A stretch of 64,000 bases of DNA from Kryptolebias marmoratus (lineage: Eukaryota; Chordata; Actinopteri; Cyprinodontiformes; Rivulidae): positions 10,288,714 to 10,352,713 of the forward strand of contig NC_051438.1 of NCBI RefSeq assembly GCF_001649575.2. The letters run 5' to 3'. The position numbers and the translations under genes were made by a program. The notes under the pieces were generated by a model, which saw only the letters and a program-made list of their open reading frames with translations, was not told the DNA's origin and did no database searches. The first letter of the stretch is position 1; each line of letters begins with the position of its first letter. Positions 49,611 to 61,990 of the stretch are shown in pieces.

Positions 49611-50919
49611 AACCACTTTGAAAGGTTTAAGATTCAACTTAACTGCATTACAATTGGACGTCAGAAAAAAACAATAAGATTTGCTATTTGTTGTGCCCAG
49701 TAATCAGGCCAACAAATTATTAGCAATACAAGTCTATGATGTAGTGTTATGCACTCAACCACTGTAGCAACATACGTATTTCCTCATAGAGGTAATATAC
49801 TAAGTGTGTGACTTACAGTATTTAATGAGTTACAAACTGACAGAAATAAAATTAAAAACTTTACTACTGCAGCTATTAACACTTTTCTGCCATACTGGAT
49901 TTTGAGGATGGGTTGATCTGGAATCTTCAACCTTTCAAGCCCAAATTTAAATTTGGGGGTGGGGGGTGGGGGGTGATGATCTATACATCATCTTTATGAT
50001 TGGTATTTAAACAAGAGAAATCTTCTAAAGGACGTGAAAGAGACAAAAAAGTATAATAAATAATTTGCTACACACTACTTGTACACGGGTAAGACGAGAC
50101 TTTGAATTATTCTGCACAAAATACATTTTCACGTGTACCCCTGCAAAAATATATTAAATATTGATTTAAAAAATAACAAAAGTGTTGGATACACTTAAAA
50201 AAAATTAACTAAAGGTTATGAATTTCCTGCAACAACACTTCTGCTAAATATTAAGGCAAGAATTAATAAAAGCTTATTGCTTGGTTCCAGACAAATTCAG
50301 AGATAAACTCCTAAATGCTAGTCATTGAAGCTTAAATTGCATGTTTACTCCAATTGAAGACACCCTACATTTACTGCCTGATTATACTTTTGTCTCCGCT
50401 TCCCTTTTTCGTGGTGGGTAGAAAATCTCTTTGCACAGCCCACAATTCTTGAAATGCAGCGAGACAAAGCTTGAGCCAAAACAAAGCAATCATCCGACAT
50501 CGGAAAATACAGTTATCAAGAATCAAATGCATATGGAATTGCTCATGAAAAGAAGTGTTTAAAAACAAAATAAAACTAACCCCCCCAAAAAAAGAAAAGA
50601 AAATCCAAAACAAAACCAGAACTCACAGCGTACAGAAACACACAGTTTAACCATGTATCTTATAGAGGCACAGACTTTTATGTTCACACAAACAAAGGTT
50701 TCCACACAAATACCTGCTGATCAGCGCGGTGCCTCTGAACCACTTGCCAAGTGCAACAGTTGCTACGGAAATATAGTACAGAGGTAAAAAAAAAAACACT
50801 TGAAAAAACGAAAGAAAAAAATGAAAAGAGATAGAGAAAGAACTAAAGCTGCAAAAAAGGAATATTAGAAATTTCAAAAACAATTATTGTCAGTATCCAC
50901 GAAAGACAAGTGACCGAAA

Positions 50920-51430
50920 AACTGTGCTGGAATGAGTCTTTTTGTCTGTAAGCAAAATATCTCATGAACCCCTGGATGGATTTTAATGACACTTTCAGGA
51001 AAAAATCAATGAATGGACGTCTACAACAGATTAAGAATATACTCTGAGCGGTACACATTGTGTGGCATCTTTGCTTAGAACTTTGGCATTACCTATTGGC
51101 ATCAGCCCTGTTTGTCTGTTAACAAAATATGTCATAAACACCTTCACAGATTTTATTAAAACTTTCAGAAAGTAACTGCTAGATCTATAGCTTCAGTCAA
51201 TTTAACAGAAATTGAACAAAAATTTGATGTGGTAGAAGCTGAGAGTTATCCCCAACACGAGCTCTGAGAACAAATAGATTGCATAAGATGTCACAATATT
51301 GCATGAGGATGTGCATAGTATCATTTTCAAGGTTTGACCAAAATGACTATGACTTCATTTCTCATCAGAAGAGGATCTTAGTCTAAAACTCTGGTAATGG
51401 AAAGCAATATGCATTCCATCAAGGAATGTT
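50920..51430 (-). repeat. modular 285-bp repeat, copy F (minus strand)
   Basis: Inverted copy with two units. One is incomplete (AAAATATCTCATGAACCCC near 50955, TGGATTTTAATGACACTTTC). The other runs from about 51105 to 51300 (GTTAACAAAATATGTCATAA, TTTGATGTGGTAGAAGCTGAG). The inverted leader (AAGGTTTGACCAAAATGAC, AGGATCTTAGTCTAAAACTC) follows at 51330-51430. Confidence 0.7.
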
Positions 51431-52059
51431 TGTCCTTTACATGTCTGATGTTTTGTCCTAATTATGTTTAATACAGTTGTTAGTGATGTTAAGATTAATA
51501 TCAGTTTCACATATATTTGTCAGACGCTGCATCACGTAAAGCGTATGTGTGTTCTTGTGAAGATGAGTCAGCACTATTGACGACCTGCACACACAGCCCC
51601 TGCTATCCTCCACGACGGGATCAGCTGTAGGAGACATGATGCATTTAGAGCCAATGGATAATGACTGTTTGTGGCCTGTTGCTGAGAGAAGCCTCTCCTC
51701 TCTTTGATGTTCTGCAGACTTTATTTATAGAAGGAGCATAAAGAGAGGGACTCAGAGCTAAGAAACACAGTAAGCCACATTTTGTTCTCCATAACTCGCC
51801 TGCTGTTGAGCGTGGTGAGCTCTCAGCAAGAACAGGGCCGAGAGTCGACTCAGTCGGGGCAAAATTGATAACTTTTGCTCCTTAGCTCGTGCCTCTGCAC
51901 ATTAGCTTTGGGTGTGTAATGTATCAGAGAGACACTGCACCATGAGGGCGCATTTGATACGCTGGGACCCTAATTTTTTGAAGTGTATGCGTTTTAGAAA
52001 GAGTTGACAAAATAATAATAATAAAAAAAAAACAACCTGAGCAAGTTTTCAAGATTTTA

Positions 52060-52500
52060 CAAAAGTTACTGCCTGCCACTCAAAGGCAATAATGTTTTTG
52101 CCCGTGTCTGTGTGTGAACTGCTTGACAGATTCTAACGAAACTCTCAGCAAGTAATCACTGAACGTAATTCAAGATGGCTGCCGCAGCTAATCATTTTTC
52201 AAAAAGTAATCACTGGATGTACATCAATAACTGATTACCTTTTGGTGCCATTTCAATTCAAGATGGCCACGACAACCAAGTGACCTTGCCAAACAGGGAA
52301 AATGGCTGCAACTGATTCAACTTTACAGATATTGTGCTAAAATGTGGCATATAAAATGTAGATGAGAGTCATGCCCAGCACATTGATGAAAACAGCTATA
52401 ACTTTATCATTTTTCAATATGAGATGATTTCAGCCAAAAACTCTGGCTGAAAGTCGGTGGGTGATATGCATTCCTACAAAGAATACTAAGGCTTTAATTT
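52060..52500 (-). repeat. modular 285-bp repeat, copy G (minus strand)
   Basis: Inverted copy with a local duplication of the AAGTAATCACTGAA / AAGTAATCACTGGATGTACA segment. It also contains ATTCAAGATGGCCACGAC, GCCAAAAACTCTGGCTGAAAG and GGTGATATGCATTCCTAC (inverted leader). Confidence 0.65.
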
Positions 52501-52744
52501 AAATCGGCAAAGGTCACATTTATTACATTGGTCCACAGTGGAAAATATTTCAGTTTTACATAAAGAAGTTGTAAAATAGTTACATCATTATTTTTTTCTT
52601 GGTTGCTTTATTTCTTTTGATTTACCTGTTATTTTTTTAATAAAAGCTAGATTTATTACCTCAACTGTACCCTTTACATACATTTTTATAAAACAATAAT
52701 TTTACATTTTTATTACCAAAGAAATTTATTCTTCCAGTTCTGTT

Positions 52745-52790
52745 ATCCATCCATCCATCCATCCATCCATCCATCCATCCATCCATCCAT
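52745..52790. repeat. (ATCC)n microsatellite
   Basis: Eleven and a half ATCC units. The reverse complement GGATGGATGG, preceded by GCAGAAAACAT, looks like the GATG-type tail of a Rex3/RTE insertion on the minus strand, truncated to almost nothing, or it may be just a microsatellite. Confidence 0.9.
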
Positions 52791-54100
52791 GTTTTCTGCA
52801 GGACTGCTCTCCTACAGCCTTACAATTAGCACAGCTTGCATCAGCTGACATCAGCTGACTCAGAGGAATATTGAAGTCCCCGTGCTAATGGACTTAACAT
52901 GCAGTTGTGTTTCCAGGTGCATGCAGAAGTGTGTATTTTGGAGTGCTTGTTTGTGGTCCCGTTTTGCACAAACACTCTCTTGCAAACGTGATGCAACTCC
53001 CTGGGGAGCAACCTGCAAACCCTTTCAGTTCATAAACAGTTGTGCCCAGCCAAGCGCAGGCAAAAAGCCCTTGCAAGGCATCGCTGGAGGCAGACGGCCC
53101 AGTCAAATGTTTAACATTAGTCCATTTTAGTCTCACCCTTTACCAAGAGCCACAGATCTGGGAGACAAATAATAAATGCTAATCTTTAGTAGGGCGAAGC
53201 CAAGTCAGTCAATGTAAGCTGAGAGCGTCGAATGAGATTTTTAATTACTGCATGACCTGGGGTATATTAGCGCATATTAATGAGGATCATTAACCTAGAG
53301 GTAACTAAGACCCCCCCTCCTTAACTACAACTGATAGCACCTCTGCTGTCTGCTTCTGCACAGTCAGTGTCTGAATTCTTGTGTGCACATAAGCATATGT
53401 GTGTTTATTAAGAAAAATCTCACAGGAAATATCACACACACTTATTCCATCCTTTATAATGTGCAGCGTGTCCTTGGCACAAGTTCACTTGTGAACTCAG
53501 TTTTCCGTTAACTTTAAGAACTTCCTAAAATTAGCGGGGAAAACAGTTCTAAATGCAGAATCTTGAATGGTAACTTTTTGATTTATGCTCATTTTTTGAA
53601 ATGACTGAATGCAGGCACAGGCACGGTGAAAATTTCTGTCTTTTGTGTAGCTCAGACGAAATAAATAATACTTTTCTACGTGGAATAAGTAGGAGCAGGT
53701 CGGAGCAAAATGAAGGATGAGCAGAAAGAAACCACAATTTCGACTCATATATGCAAAGGTTAAGGTAATTTCAAAGGATAAAGAAGAGGGTATGCGGAAA
53801 AAAAGAAAAAAAAGGAGAAAGTTTCTGCACATTTCTCTTTTAACTACGAGGGGCTGAAGAGGAAGAGAAGAGGTCCTATTTTCTAACCCCTGCGGTGTAA
53901 ATGTCAGGGTTGATATTGACGTCACCCACCCATCATTCCAGGTTTCTGCACCCCCCAACACACACACACGTCCAGTGTCCCTTTTTCTGCAACCCTATGT
54001 ATCAGCTTCAGTCTTGTAGTGCCATTACACTGCAGTCCCAGAGGTACAGTGGCACATGCTTTTATCTCAGAAGAGAGCAAACCAGTTGTGTTTGGCTTAG

Positions 54101-54102
<2 letters not shown>

Positions 54103-54142
<40 letters not shown>
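54103..54142. repeat. (AC)n(AT)n compound microsatellite
   Basis: About 31 bp of AC followed by about 10 bp of AT. Confidence 0.95.
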
Positions 54143-54143
<1 letters not shown>

Positions 54144-57100
54144 CACGCATTTACAAACTCATTCATGCACACTTGCCTCCGTAAAGATACACTAATGCAT
54201 GCACTGTTTTCATCTGTCCATTTCTTTCTACTCTCCTGTCTTAGCAGTTTATCCTTTCATCTTTACATAACAGTTTGGGGTAGGGGTGGGCCCTTAGTGA
54301 CCTGTTTGCCCCCCCACACACACACGCACACACATACACTCAAAACTCTGGTAATTCACAGTGCACGGCCTCGTCCACCTGAGGCTTGTTCCCTTCCCCA
54401 ACTCCAAATCTATGTCCTGCTTTCCCAAGTCAGTAATCCAACTGGTTATAAAAGTACGAATAGGATAAGAAGTACACGGCCAGTTCTGAAGGGACTGAGC
54501 TGCATAGATTCAAACACAACCCTTATATATGAAATATAGGTCATCACAACAGAGGTAACAGGGCTCCTTTGTGCTGTGAATTGAAAGGGGGGTTAAAAAA
54601 AAGAGGCCTGTGTTGTTGAGAGTTCTGTGAGGTTGCATGCACAATGGAGGCAATCACTTGAACACTGAGATTTTCTGTATAGTTCTGGTACAGAATAAGT
54701 GGGAATAATGCTGCTCTCTGCTAGCCATTTACATTAGATTGTACAGTGTAATGGTAAGTGTAATATGGCTGACTGCACCACAGTTTGCTCTGGATATAGA
54801 CAATGGCAAGTGAGCCTGGGGTACATTTTTATGTAAATTTTGTATCCGAATGTGTGCTCCAGCCTGTGTGTGTGTGTGTGAACGCATCGTGGATTAATTG
54901 CCATTCCCAGTGGTCGTCAAGAGTGCGCGAAGCTCCTGCGGGACATCTGCACCTTCATTAGACTCTACTGATCATCACAGTGCATTACCAAGAGAGGGTC
55001 TGTTCCCATCTTTCATCGCTCCTTCACTTTACTACTCCCCTGCTTCTTTCCCATTCTGCCATTCTTCAACATTTTTCATTTTTTTACTCGATGCCTTGCT
55101 TCTCAAGCAGACCCCGCAGCTCTGTTTTCTTTAAATGTTTTCTTCATGGTATTTCTGGGTTTATTAATGGCCTAGGCAGAGAGAAAAAGACATTTCATAC
55201 CCCCTTTTTAACCAACCTTAACTGTGTGCTAGTGCCAGTTTGGCGGCAAATCAAACCTGCAAACCTTTTTTAAAATCGCGCCATATATGTCAGTGTATAA
55301 TCTGAACCTTCTTTTAGTCTGACTCTTAATTTCTGTCACGGATCACAAAGAGACAGCTTTTCTCTTTCACGGATCACAGTGTTTATCTCATTCCCCCTGC
55401 AAACAGTAGTCGGCATGTGTAAATGTCGCTTACAACACAGTCACAAATGGGAGTTTATGACAGGGTTTAGCTCCACAAGCTGGTGATATTAAAACATCGA
55501 ACATTTGTGAGCACAGCTGCAAATACCGCTTATGCATGCAGCATAAACTACGGCTTGGTTTTACTTATTTTCCCCTTGGATTTTTATTTTGTGGTGGTCA
55601 CAAAAATGTAGTTAGTCTTGTTGATCATAAAAATTCATATTTCATAGTCTGTTGTGGCAGCTCTGGAACATGTTTTTGTTGCTGTTTGCTGAAACATTTC
55701 TTAAAATTTTCCAAACTTGTAAATTAGTTGGACTATAGAGTGCAGCTGGTCCAAATTCGCCCCTGAACCGCTGCTCCACTGTGCATTCTTCTACATCAAT
55801 TTGCAATGGCTTATGATTTCACCGCCTCTCCTCTCATCCTTCAATATTTCTGTCACCCCCTCCCTTTCCCCCCTTTACCCCCTGTGCACTTCCTCTCCAC
55901 CCTCGTAGCACAATTTTTTGCATTTTCCTTCCCATCAGCCTTCCTTTTCGTCATTATTTCCCAGTTAATACATCTTACTGTCTCCATCCCCGGTTGTGAG
56001 TGGTTCCTACCCCCGGGGGGGCGGTGGGTTCGCTTGCAACTCCCCCTACAGACATGTAAGGCACCCCTCTTCCCCCCTCCAACTCCTCTGACACATCCCT
56101 CATTTTCCCCCAACTCTCTCTCTCTCTCCCCTCTTTTCTCTGCAGTGGATGAGAGACGCCAGCTGGAGGAAACAGAGAGAAATGGGCCCAATTACAGCAT
56201 TGGGAACTGAAAGTTGGCTAATTAACTCTAATTCGCTAACAAACTGCTTTTTCACCAAGAATCATCTCTCTCCGTCACATGGCATACGCATGCATAAGAA
56301 TCTGCATTTGCACTGCCAAAACTGATTAAAAAAACGAAAAAAAAGAAAGAAAAAGAAGAACGTGAAAAGACACCCAACAATATATACACAACTACAGGTA
56401 CACACAAAAGCATAGAAAAAACCCATATCCTCCCTCACAACCCATTCACTTTCAACACACAAACACACACACAGAAGCTCACATGCCCACACCAAAAGCA
56501 CACAAGACCCACTTGCTCAGCTGTATTTACCGCGAGGGCAATATGTTGATTACGTTAGCGAGGCTGATTATTGCACAGTGACAGTAAAGGAAACAAATGT
56601 CTTTCATAGGCAGCCATCTATCTCCGCAAGAGAGCTCCTAGCTATAGACTAGAGCGGCAAATGACTGCGCCGTATCCAGCTATGACAGACAAAAAGAAGA
56701 AGAAGAAGAAGAAGAAAAAAAGAAAGCAGGAACAGGATGAAGAGGGGGGAAAGAACTGAAAGAGTGATTACACGAATGAGGGGAGGACAAGGAAAAAAAG
56801 TTAGCAGAGCCCCAGATGGAGAGGAGGAAAGAGATGAAGAACAGAATGAAATGAAGAGGAGGGTGAAGACGTGCAAAGAGTGATTCTGTGGATTTTGCAC
56901 TAAACCTGTAAAGCAGTTTGCCCCGACAACAGAGTAATTACAGGGATAACAATAACTTTATCTGGAGGAAAGATGGTATCTGGGGTAAAACACAAACTCG
57001 CACCTCATTCATAAATGTACAGACTGTAGGAGGTTTCATTATTTACTGTATAAGGAATTACCATGTAGGCAACACTTAGAACAATGAGCTTGCCAGTGCT

Positions 57101-59482
57101 GCGGTGTCAGAGCAGTTGCCTAGTAGGTGAATATCATCTGAAGTGGCAGCTCGATTCTGCACAAACACACTCAAACACAAGCTAGCAACAATACAAGACA
57201 CACAGAACCTAGTATAAGTAGGAAGGGTGAAAGGATCTCTTAAAACTATTGTTAGAGAGTCAGTATATCATCCCACTTTGCTCAGTGATTTATAACTGTG
57301 TTACAAGATAGGACAAGCAGAATAACAAATGTGTTTATTACCATACAATACAACACAATTTAGTATGCAGGAGTTTGGCTATGGGTGGGCACAGGCAGGC
57401 CCACCAGCTTTTAGGCAAAGACTGCCCAGTCAAATCGCTTGATTTTTTGGCACTTAAATAATGACGATTCTAGACTACCAATTAAAGAACCATATCAAAC
57501 AGATAAAACACTACTTTTAATTTTAGAACCTCATATTGTCCGTGAACTGACTGTACATTACAGTATTAATATGGTGTGTTTTTGATGTTTTATATGGCTG
57601 CTGTGTCTGAAGCTAGTTCAGTTGATCTAGTTGGATTTGTTTGTAAGGACTGCCGAGGTATATCCCTGTAGACCAGGGGTTCAGGTTTTGTTCACCACTC
57701 CACTGAATAAATGCCACTAAAACCAGTTTCTTTTGGTTACTGAGTGAGTCTGCATTGATGCTGTACAAATAATAAAAATAATACTCAGAATTGTATTTAT
57801 CATCTAAATTTTTACTTCTGATTTGCAAGATACAGTAGCTGCAAAATTTGAATTTTTGGTCGGACCAAAGAATGCTTGATTTTCCTGGAGTCCCAAAGGA
57901 ATTTTTTTAAACAACCTGATGAACTTATAGTTTATGTTTTAAAGTAGCAATATATACCAAATATCAGCTGACTTGATCCCTTAGCAGAAGCTTTTCTGAC
58001 CCCAGTAAAATTTGGCTTTCATGTAGAAAATAAAGTAACAAAAACTTTTGACTGAATAAAGATTATATTTTAACAAAAATGGCCTGATTAATATATATCT
58101 GAACAACTGAAAGAAAGAATGACACATTCATTCAACCCTATTTAAAAGTTTCACGGCAAAATAGAAAAATAACTGAAAAAAATAATGATCATTTTAGTGA
58201 CGAGTTACAACTGCTTACATTGTTCAGTGTAAGTTCAAATAAAGATACACGATCTTAGTATCATTTGAAATATATTTTTAGATCTTTCAAACTAAATCAT
58301 TTGTTTTAAAATAAACCTTGTGCATATTTTATTCTAAGAGCCAGAAGTTTCTGCACCTGTTGTTTTATGGGTCAGAAGCTGAATAGTTTGGGAATCATTG
58401 TAGAAAACATACATGTAAACAGTTTCCATTTTATTTTCAAGTTGTGGTAAAGTTGGTGGCCCACTAACTTACTGTCAGGCCCATTTGAAAACTCATTTCT
58501 GGCTAAGCCCCCCTGACGGTATGGCACATAATGACACATTACAATTTGTTATATTATGTTCTGATACAATATATTATAATACAGTGCAATATGATGCATT
58601 ATGAAATGGTTTAACATGTTACAGTATGATACAAGGGACTCTATTGTCCGCTTCGAAAAATTTGAATTCCGTGCCAACTCAATTTGGGCCCTAATAAAGA
58701 ATACATAAATAAACATTAAAAGTAATTCAATACAATACCAACATAATCCACCAGTAGGACACATCGCATATTTCCTACTTCAAAAAGATACATAAATATA
58801 TATATAAGGATAAAAAAAGACAAATACAAATGTAAACATGGGTAAAAAGCACCAGTGTGCACACACAGTATGGATAAAAATTCCTCTTTTCAGTTTTATC
58901 TCTACCTTTCTTCTTCACTTTTCTATCTTCTTTTCTCCTTTTTTTTCTCCATCTTTTACCAACTTTCACTCTGTTCTCATCCAATAAATTTCTACCCAAC
59001 TGTCTTCCTCTCCAACTCTACCTTTCTTATTGATTTTTCCGGCAATGAGATTGATGGTTACCCTTCTTCCCCCTCTCTCTCTCGATCTGTTTCTGTGATC
59101 CACCTCCTTTCCACTTGCTTCATCTCTGTCCCGCTCTCACACCTCATTAGCACCGGTAATACTCCGAGTAGCTGAGGACACCATTCACTGGATGTGTGCG
59201 TGATGACCACACACTCAAGAAGGGAATGTGTCTGGGAAGAGGAGATGAGTTTTCCCATCTGATCCCATTTCTTCGTCTAGGCCCCGCTCTCCGTTTGCGC
59301 CGGCAGAAAATCCGATGGAAATGCAATCACAATCAGTTAAGGGCCCAGACGAGGACGGACACACACTCGCACACGCACACAAGACATGCACAAACATACT
59401 CTCTAGCCCACTACCGCAAGGGAGCCATGCAGAAAATTGTTTTGGACATGGCGATGAGGAAAGGGGCTCGAGATGTGGTGAT

Positions 59483-59502
59483 GGGGTGGGGTGGGGTGGG
59501 GG
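59483..59502 (+). other. G-quadruplex motif
   Basis: Four runs of four or five G separated by single T bases (GGGGT three times, then GGGGG). Short one-base loops make this about the most stable class of predicted parallel G4. It is on the plus strand, the template strand for tenm2. Confidence 0.85.
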
Positions 59503-61124
59503 CTTTTTAATTTACATTTTTAATGTAAAATATCATTCAAGAGGGAAAGTTAGGCATCTCATTATACCGCTTCTTTATTGCGCATAAGGCACATCAGTCT
59601 CAGGGTACTGTGTCCTGGAAAATATGAACGCTCACACATACATAAACACATGCGTGAAGAACCTGCAGGGCCCTCCAGCCATAATCAGCAAGTTAAAAAT
59701 TGGGCCGCTCCTCAGACCCCATAAATCAGAAATAATCTACTCTGCATTCCAGATATCATCAGTCAAAGATAATCTATGTCTTTGGGATCCCACCTACTCA
59801 CAGCCATACGGAAGGGGGGTCACTTTGGAAAAACTCTAACATTAAGAAAACTGCTAACTCTTTGTATGGGAGAATGAAGTGACTTTAGGCACCTGGAAGA
59901 TTTAACCTCAACTTTTCTCTGCTCCACTTTCCGAGGCAAACAGAGAGGAACAAATCCGAACAGGTGAGTTTGGATTGTGGGCATTGTTAAAAGAATTTAA
60001 TGCTGGCTGCAGCTGGGAAATGCAATGTGAGAACTGTAGGTCTTTAGTGTCATTGCTAAATCCTCAGTAAGACAATATTTATGTCCAACTGCACAAAGTT
60101 CTTCAATAATTGCTAGATGTTGTCTTTTTGTTGCTTAGTCATAGTTATTTTTTTCTTATGAATAATAAAAACTGCACTCTAGTTCCAGAGCTACAACCAA
60201 AAAGAATGAACTAACAGACTGAAACACACCACAGCTCTGAGGAAGTTTGAGAATGGTCGATGATTCTTTAGCCAAATCCCATTTCTCTTTCACCTATCGC
60301 TTGTTCCTTTTTATTAAGTCATGACAAATGGTGGTTAAAATATTTCGCATGAAATGAGCCATCGGTTGTTGCCAGGATGCCTTTACATAAACATATACAT
60401 TGTCAAAATTCCCACATACGGTGTGTTTACATGGTATCCAATCACAACAGATTCCAACTATATCACAAAACGAATAAGAACCCCTCTAACTACAACTTTG
60501 TGAAAGTGGTAAAGGGTGTTGATTTTTTTAATACAAATGGGAAACTTTAATAAATTTAAAATACAAACAGATTTTCACAGAATACAAGATGTGCAGGATC
60601 TACACACAAATCACAAATTTATAAAGTTCTTTGAACAACAATTTAGTCTTTATATCGCCAGACTCCTTGTAACCTCTCTGTCTAGAGAAGCATTTCAAGG
60701 TTAGAACAGATTCAAGGTTTTGTCCTTTTTTAAAGTTCACAGTGACCCAGCTTCAGCTCAGGTCAAACACTTTTAATGACTTATCAACATGCAAATACGT
60801 AAACACCATTTTTGCTGGCTGAACACTGGCTTTCTGGAAACCCATTTCTTTGCACAAACAGGCTTGAGCTTACTGTGACAATTCTTGCACACAGGTTCAT
60901 GCCTTCACTGCATAACCTTTCTGCGTCTCTGATAGTTTTCTCCTTCACATTCCACTGGCTGTTAAACAGTTACCTTCAAATAATATTTTATATAATAATT
61001 TGGCTCCACCAGGGAAGGAGGAAAAAGTTCCCAATTCCTTCAACATTAAAGATTTGACCACGTTTTAATATAAAACACAAATTACTTACAGTTCGGGCTA
61101 TAAGTCACCAATCAGAATGGCCAG

Positions 61125-61200
61125 GGGTTCAAGCATTGCTAAACTGCCACCACTGGACCCTTGAAAGAGCCCCTTAGCCCTGTCTGCCCCTCAAGCATGG
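61125..61200 (+). repeat. possible SINE-related fragment
   Basis: The text CCAGGGGTTCAAGC, CTGCCACCACTGGACCCTTG and GAGCCCCTTAGCCCTGTCTG resembles the body of tRNA-derived fish SINEs (a B-box-like GGTTCAAGC followed by a cue similar to CCTTGAGCAAGGCCC). No A box or tail is identified. Low confidence. Confidence 0.3.
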
Positions 61201-61744
61201 TAACTTGACCGACTTTGAACACTGATCCAATCTTTTTAACAAGCTGAATCAAGCAAATCAACAGCACTGTATGCAAACCTCTGACTCATGCCACTTTAAG
61301 GTCATGATTCTGTGACTTGTCCCTTTGCTGTGAGAGTAGGAGCCAACATTCTGTTGAAGGACAGACGTTGTTTTTGTTTTATGCAGTTCTAATCTTTTCG
61401 TGGAGTCTACAACAGACAGAATGAACAGTTTACAGATGGAATTCATAATCTCAGTCTGTCTGCACGCTTAGTCTAGTCAATCAAATGAAGCACTCAATGA
61501 TAACCCACCTCTGGGGGTCAAAGCCAGCGATGCAGCTCCATAAATGAGACTATGTGGCCCTCATAGGTCCCTGAGCAACCCTATGGCATCTTGTGTCGAA
61601 AGCGATCAGTGCCAAGCCATCAGTCTGACATCCAGGCTGCCGTGAGGATCAGACACCTGCAAGGAAGGCTAGTGGTGTTGCCTCTCGTGGCACAAGTTCA
61701 TTTTGTTGCTTTCAAAGCATAAAAACTTAAATCACTATAGATTC

Positions 61745-61990
61745 TTATCCATAATGAAGTACCATCGGGGAGGTATGTGATGCTCGTTTTACAGCATGAC
61801 AACGACCAGTGTCATAATGAGCTAACTTCAGCAACAAGACAACTAAAGAGTCCTACAGCAGATGGTGGGGCCCCAACAGAGCACTGGTCTCAATATTGTA
61901 GTCAGTCTGGGATTACACGAAGAGATGGCAACCATAGGGACAATAATTCCACAATAAACTACTCCAATATTGCAACAAATTTGTAACTGC
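61745..61990 (+). pseudogene. Tc1-like transposase remnant
   Basis: The frame near 61777-61985 reads LQHDNDQCHNE, a variant of the QHDNDPKHT block of Tc1-like transposases that carries the second catalytic Asp. Further on the DNA reads GGGGCCCCAACAGAGC and CAGTCTGGGATTACACGAAGAG, matching the usual P-QSPDLN-IE and VWDY-KR coding segments. The CATCGGGGAGG stretch before it fits the preceding conserved block. The remainder, including both ends and the DNA-binding domain, is missing, and in-frame disruptions are present. Confidence 0.6.

Noticed and set aside
52745..52790. Regular short repeats considered as a CRISPR array
   Set aside because: It is a 4-bp tandem microsatellite without spacers, in a vertebrate genome.
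53901..54539. Longest open frame in the window (212 codons, plus strand)
   Set aside because: Carried by CA and AC microsatellites that read as Thr-His repeats; no homology or splice-site pattern.
58320..58530. Sequence reminiscent of fish hAT ends (CCCAAACTATTCAGC on the minus strand) with related text near 57370
   Set aside because: Too diverged to set borders or be sure of the family by eye.
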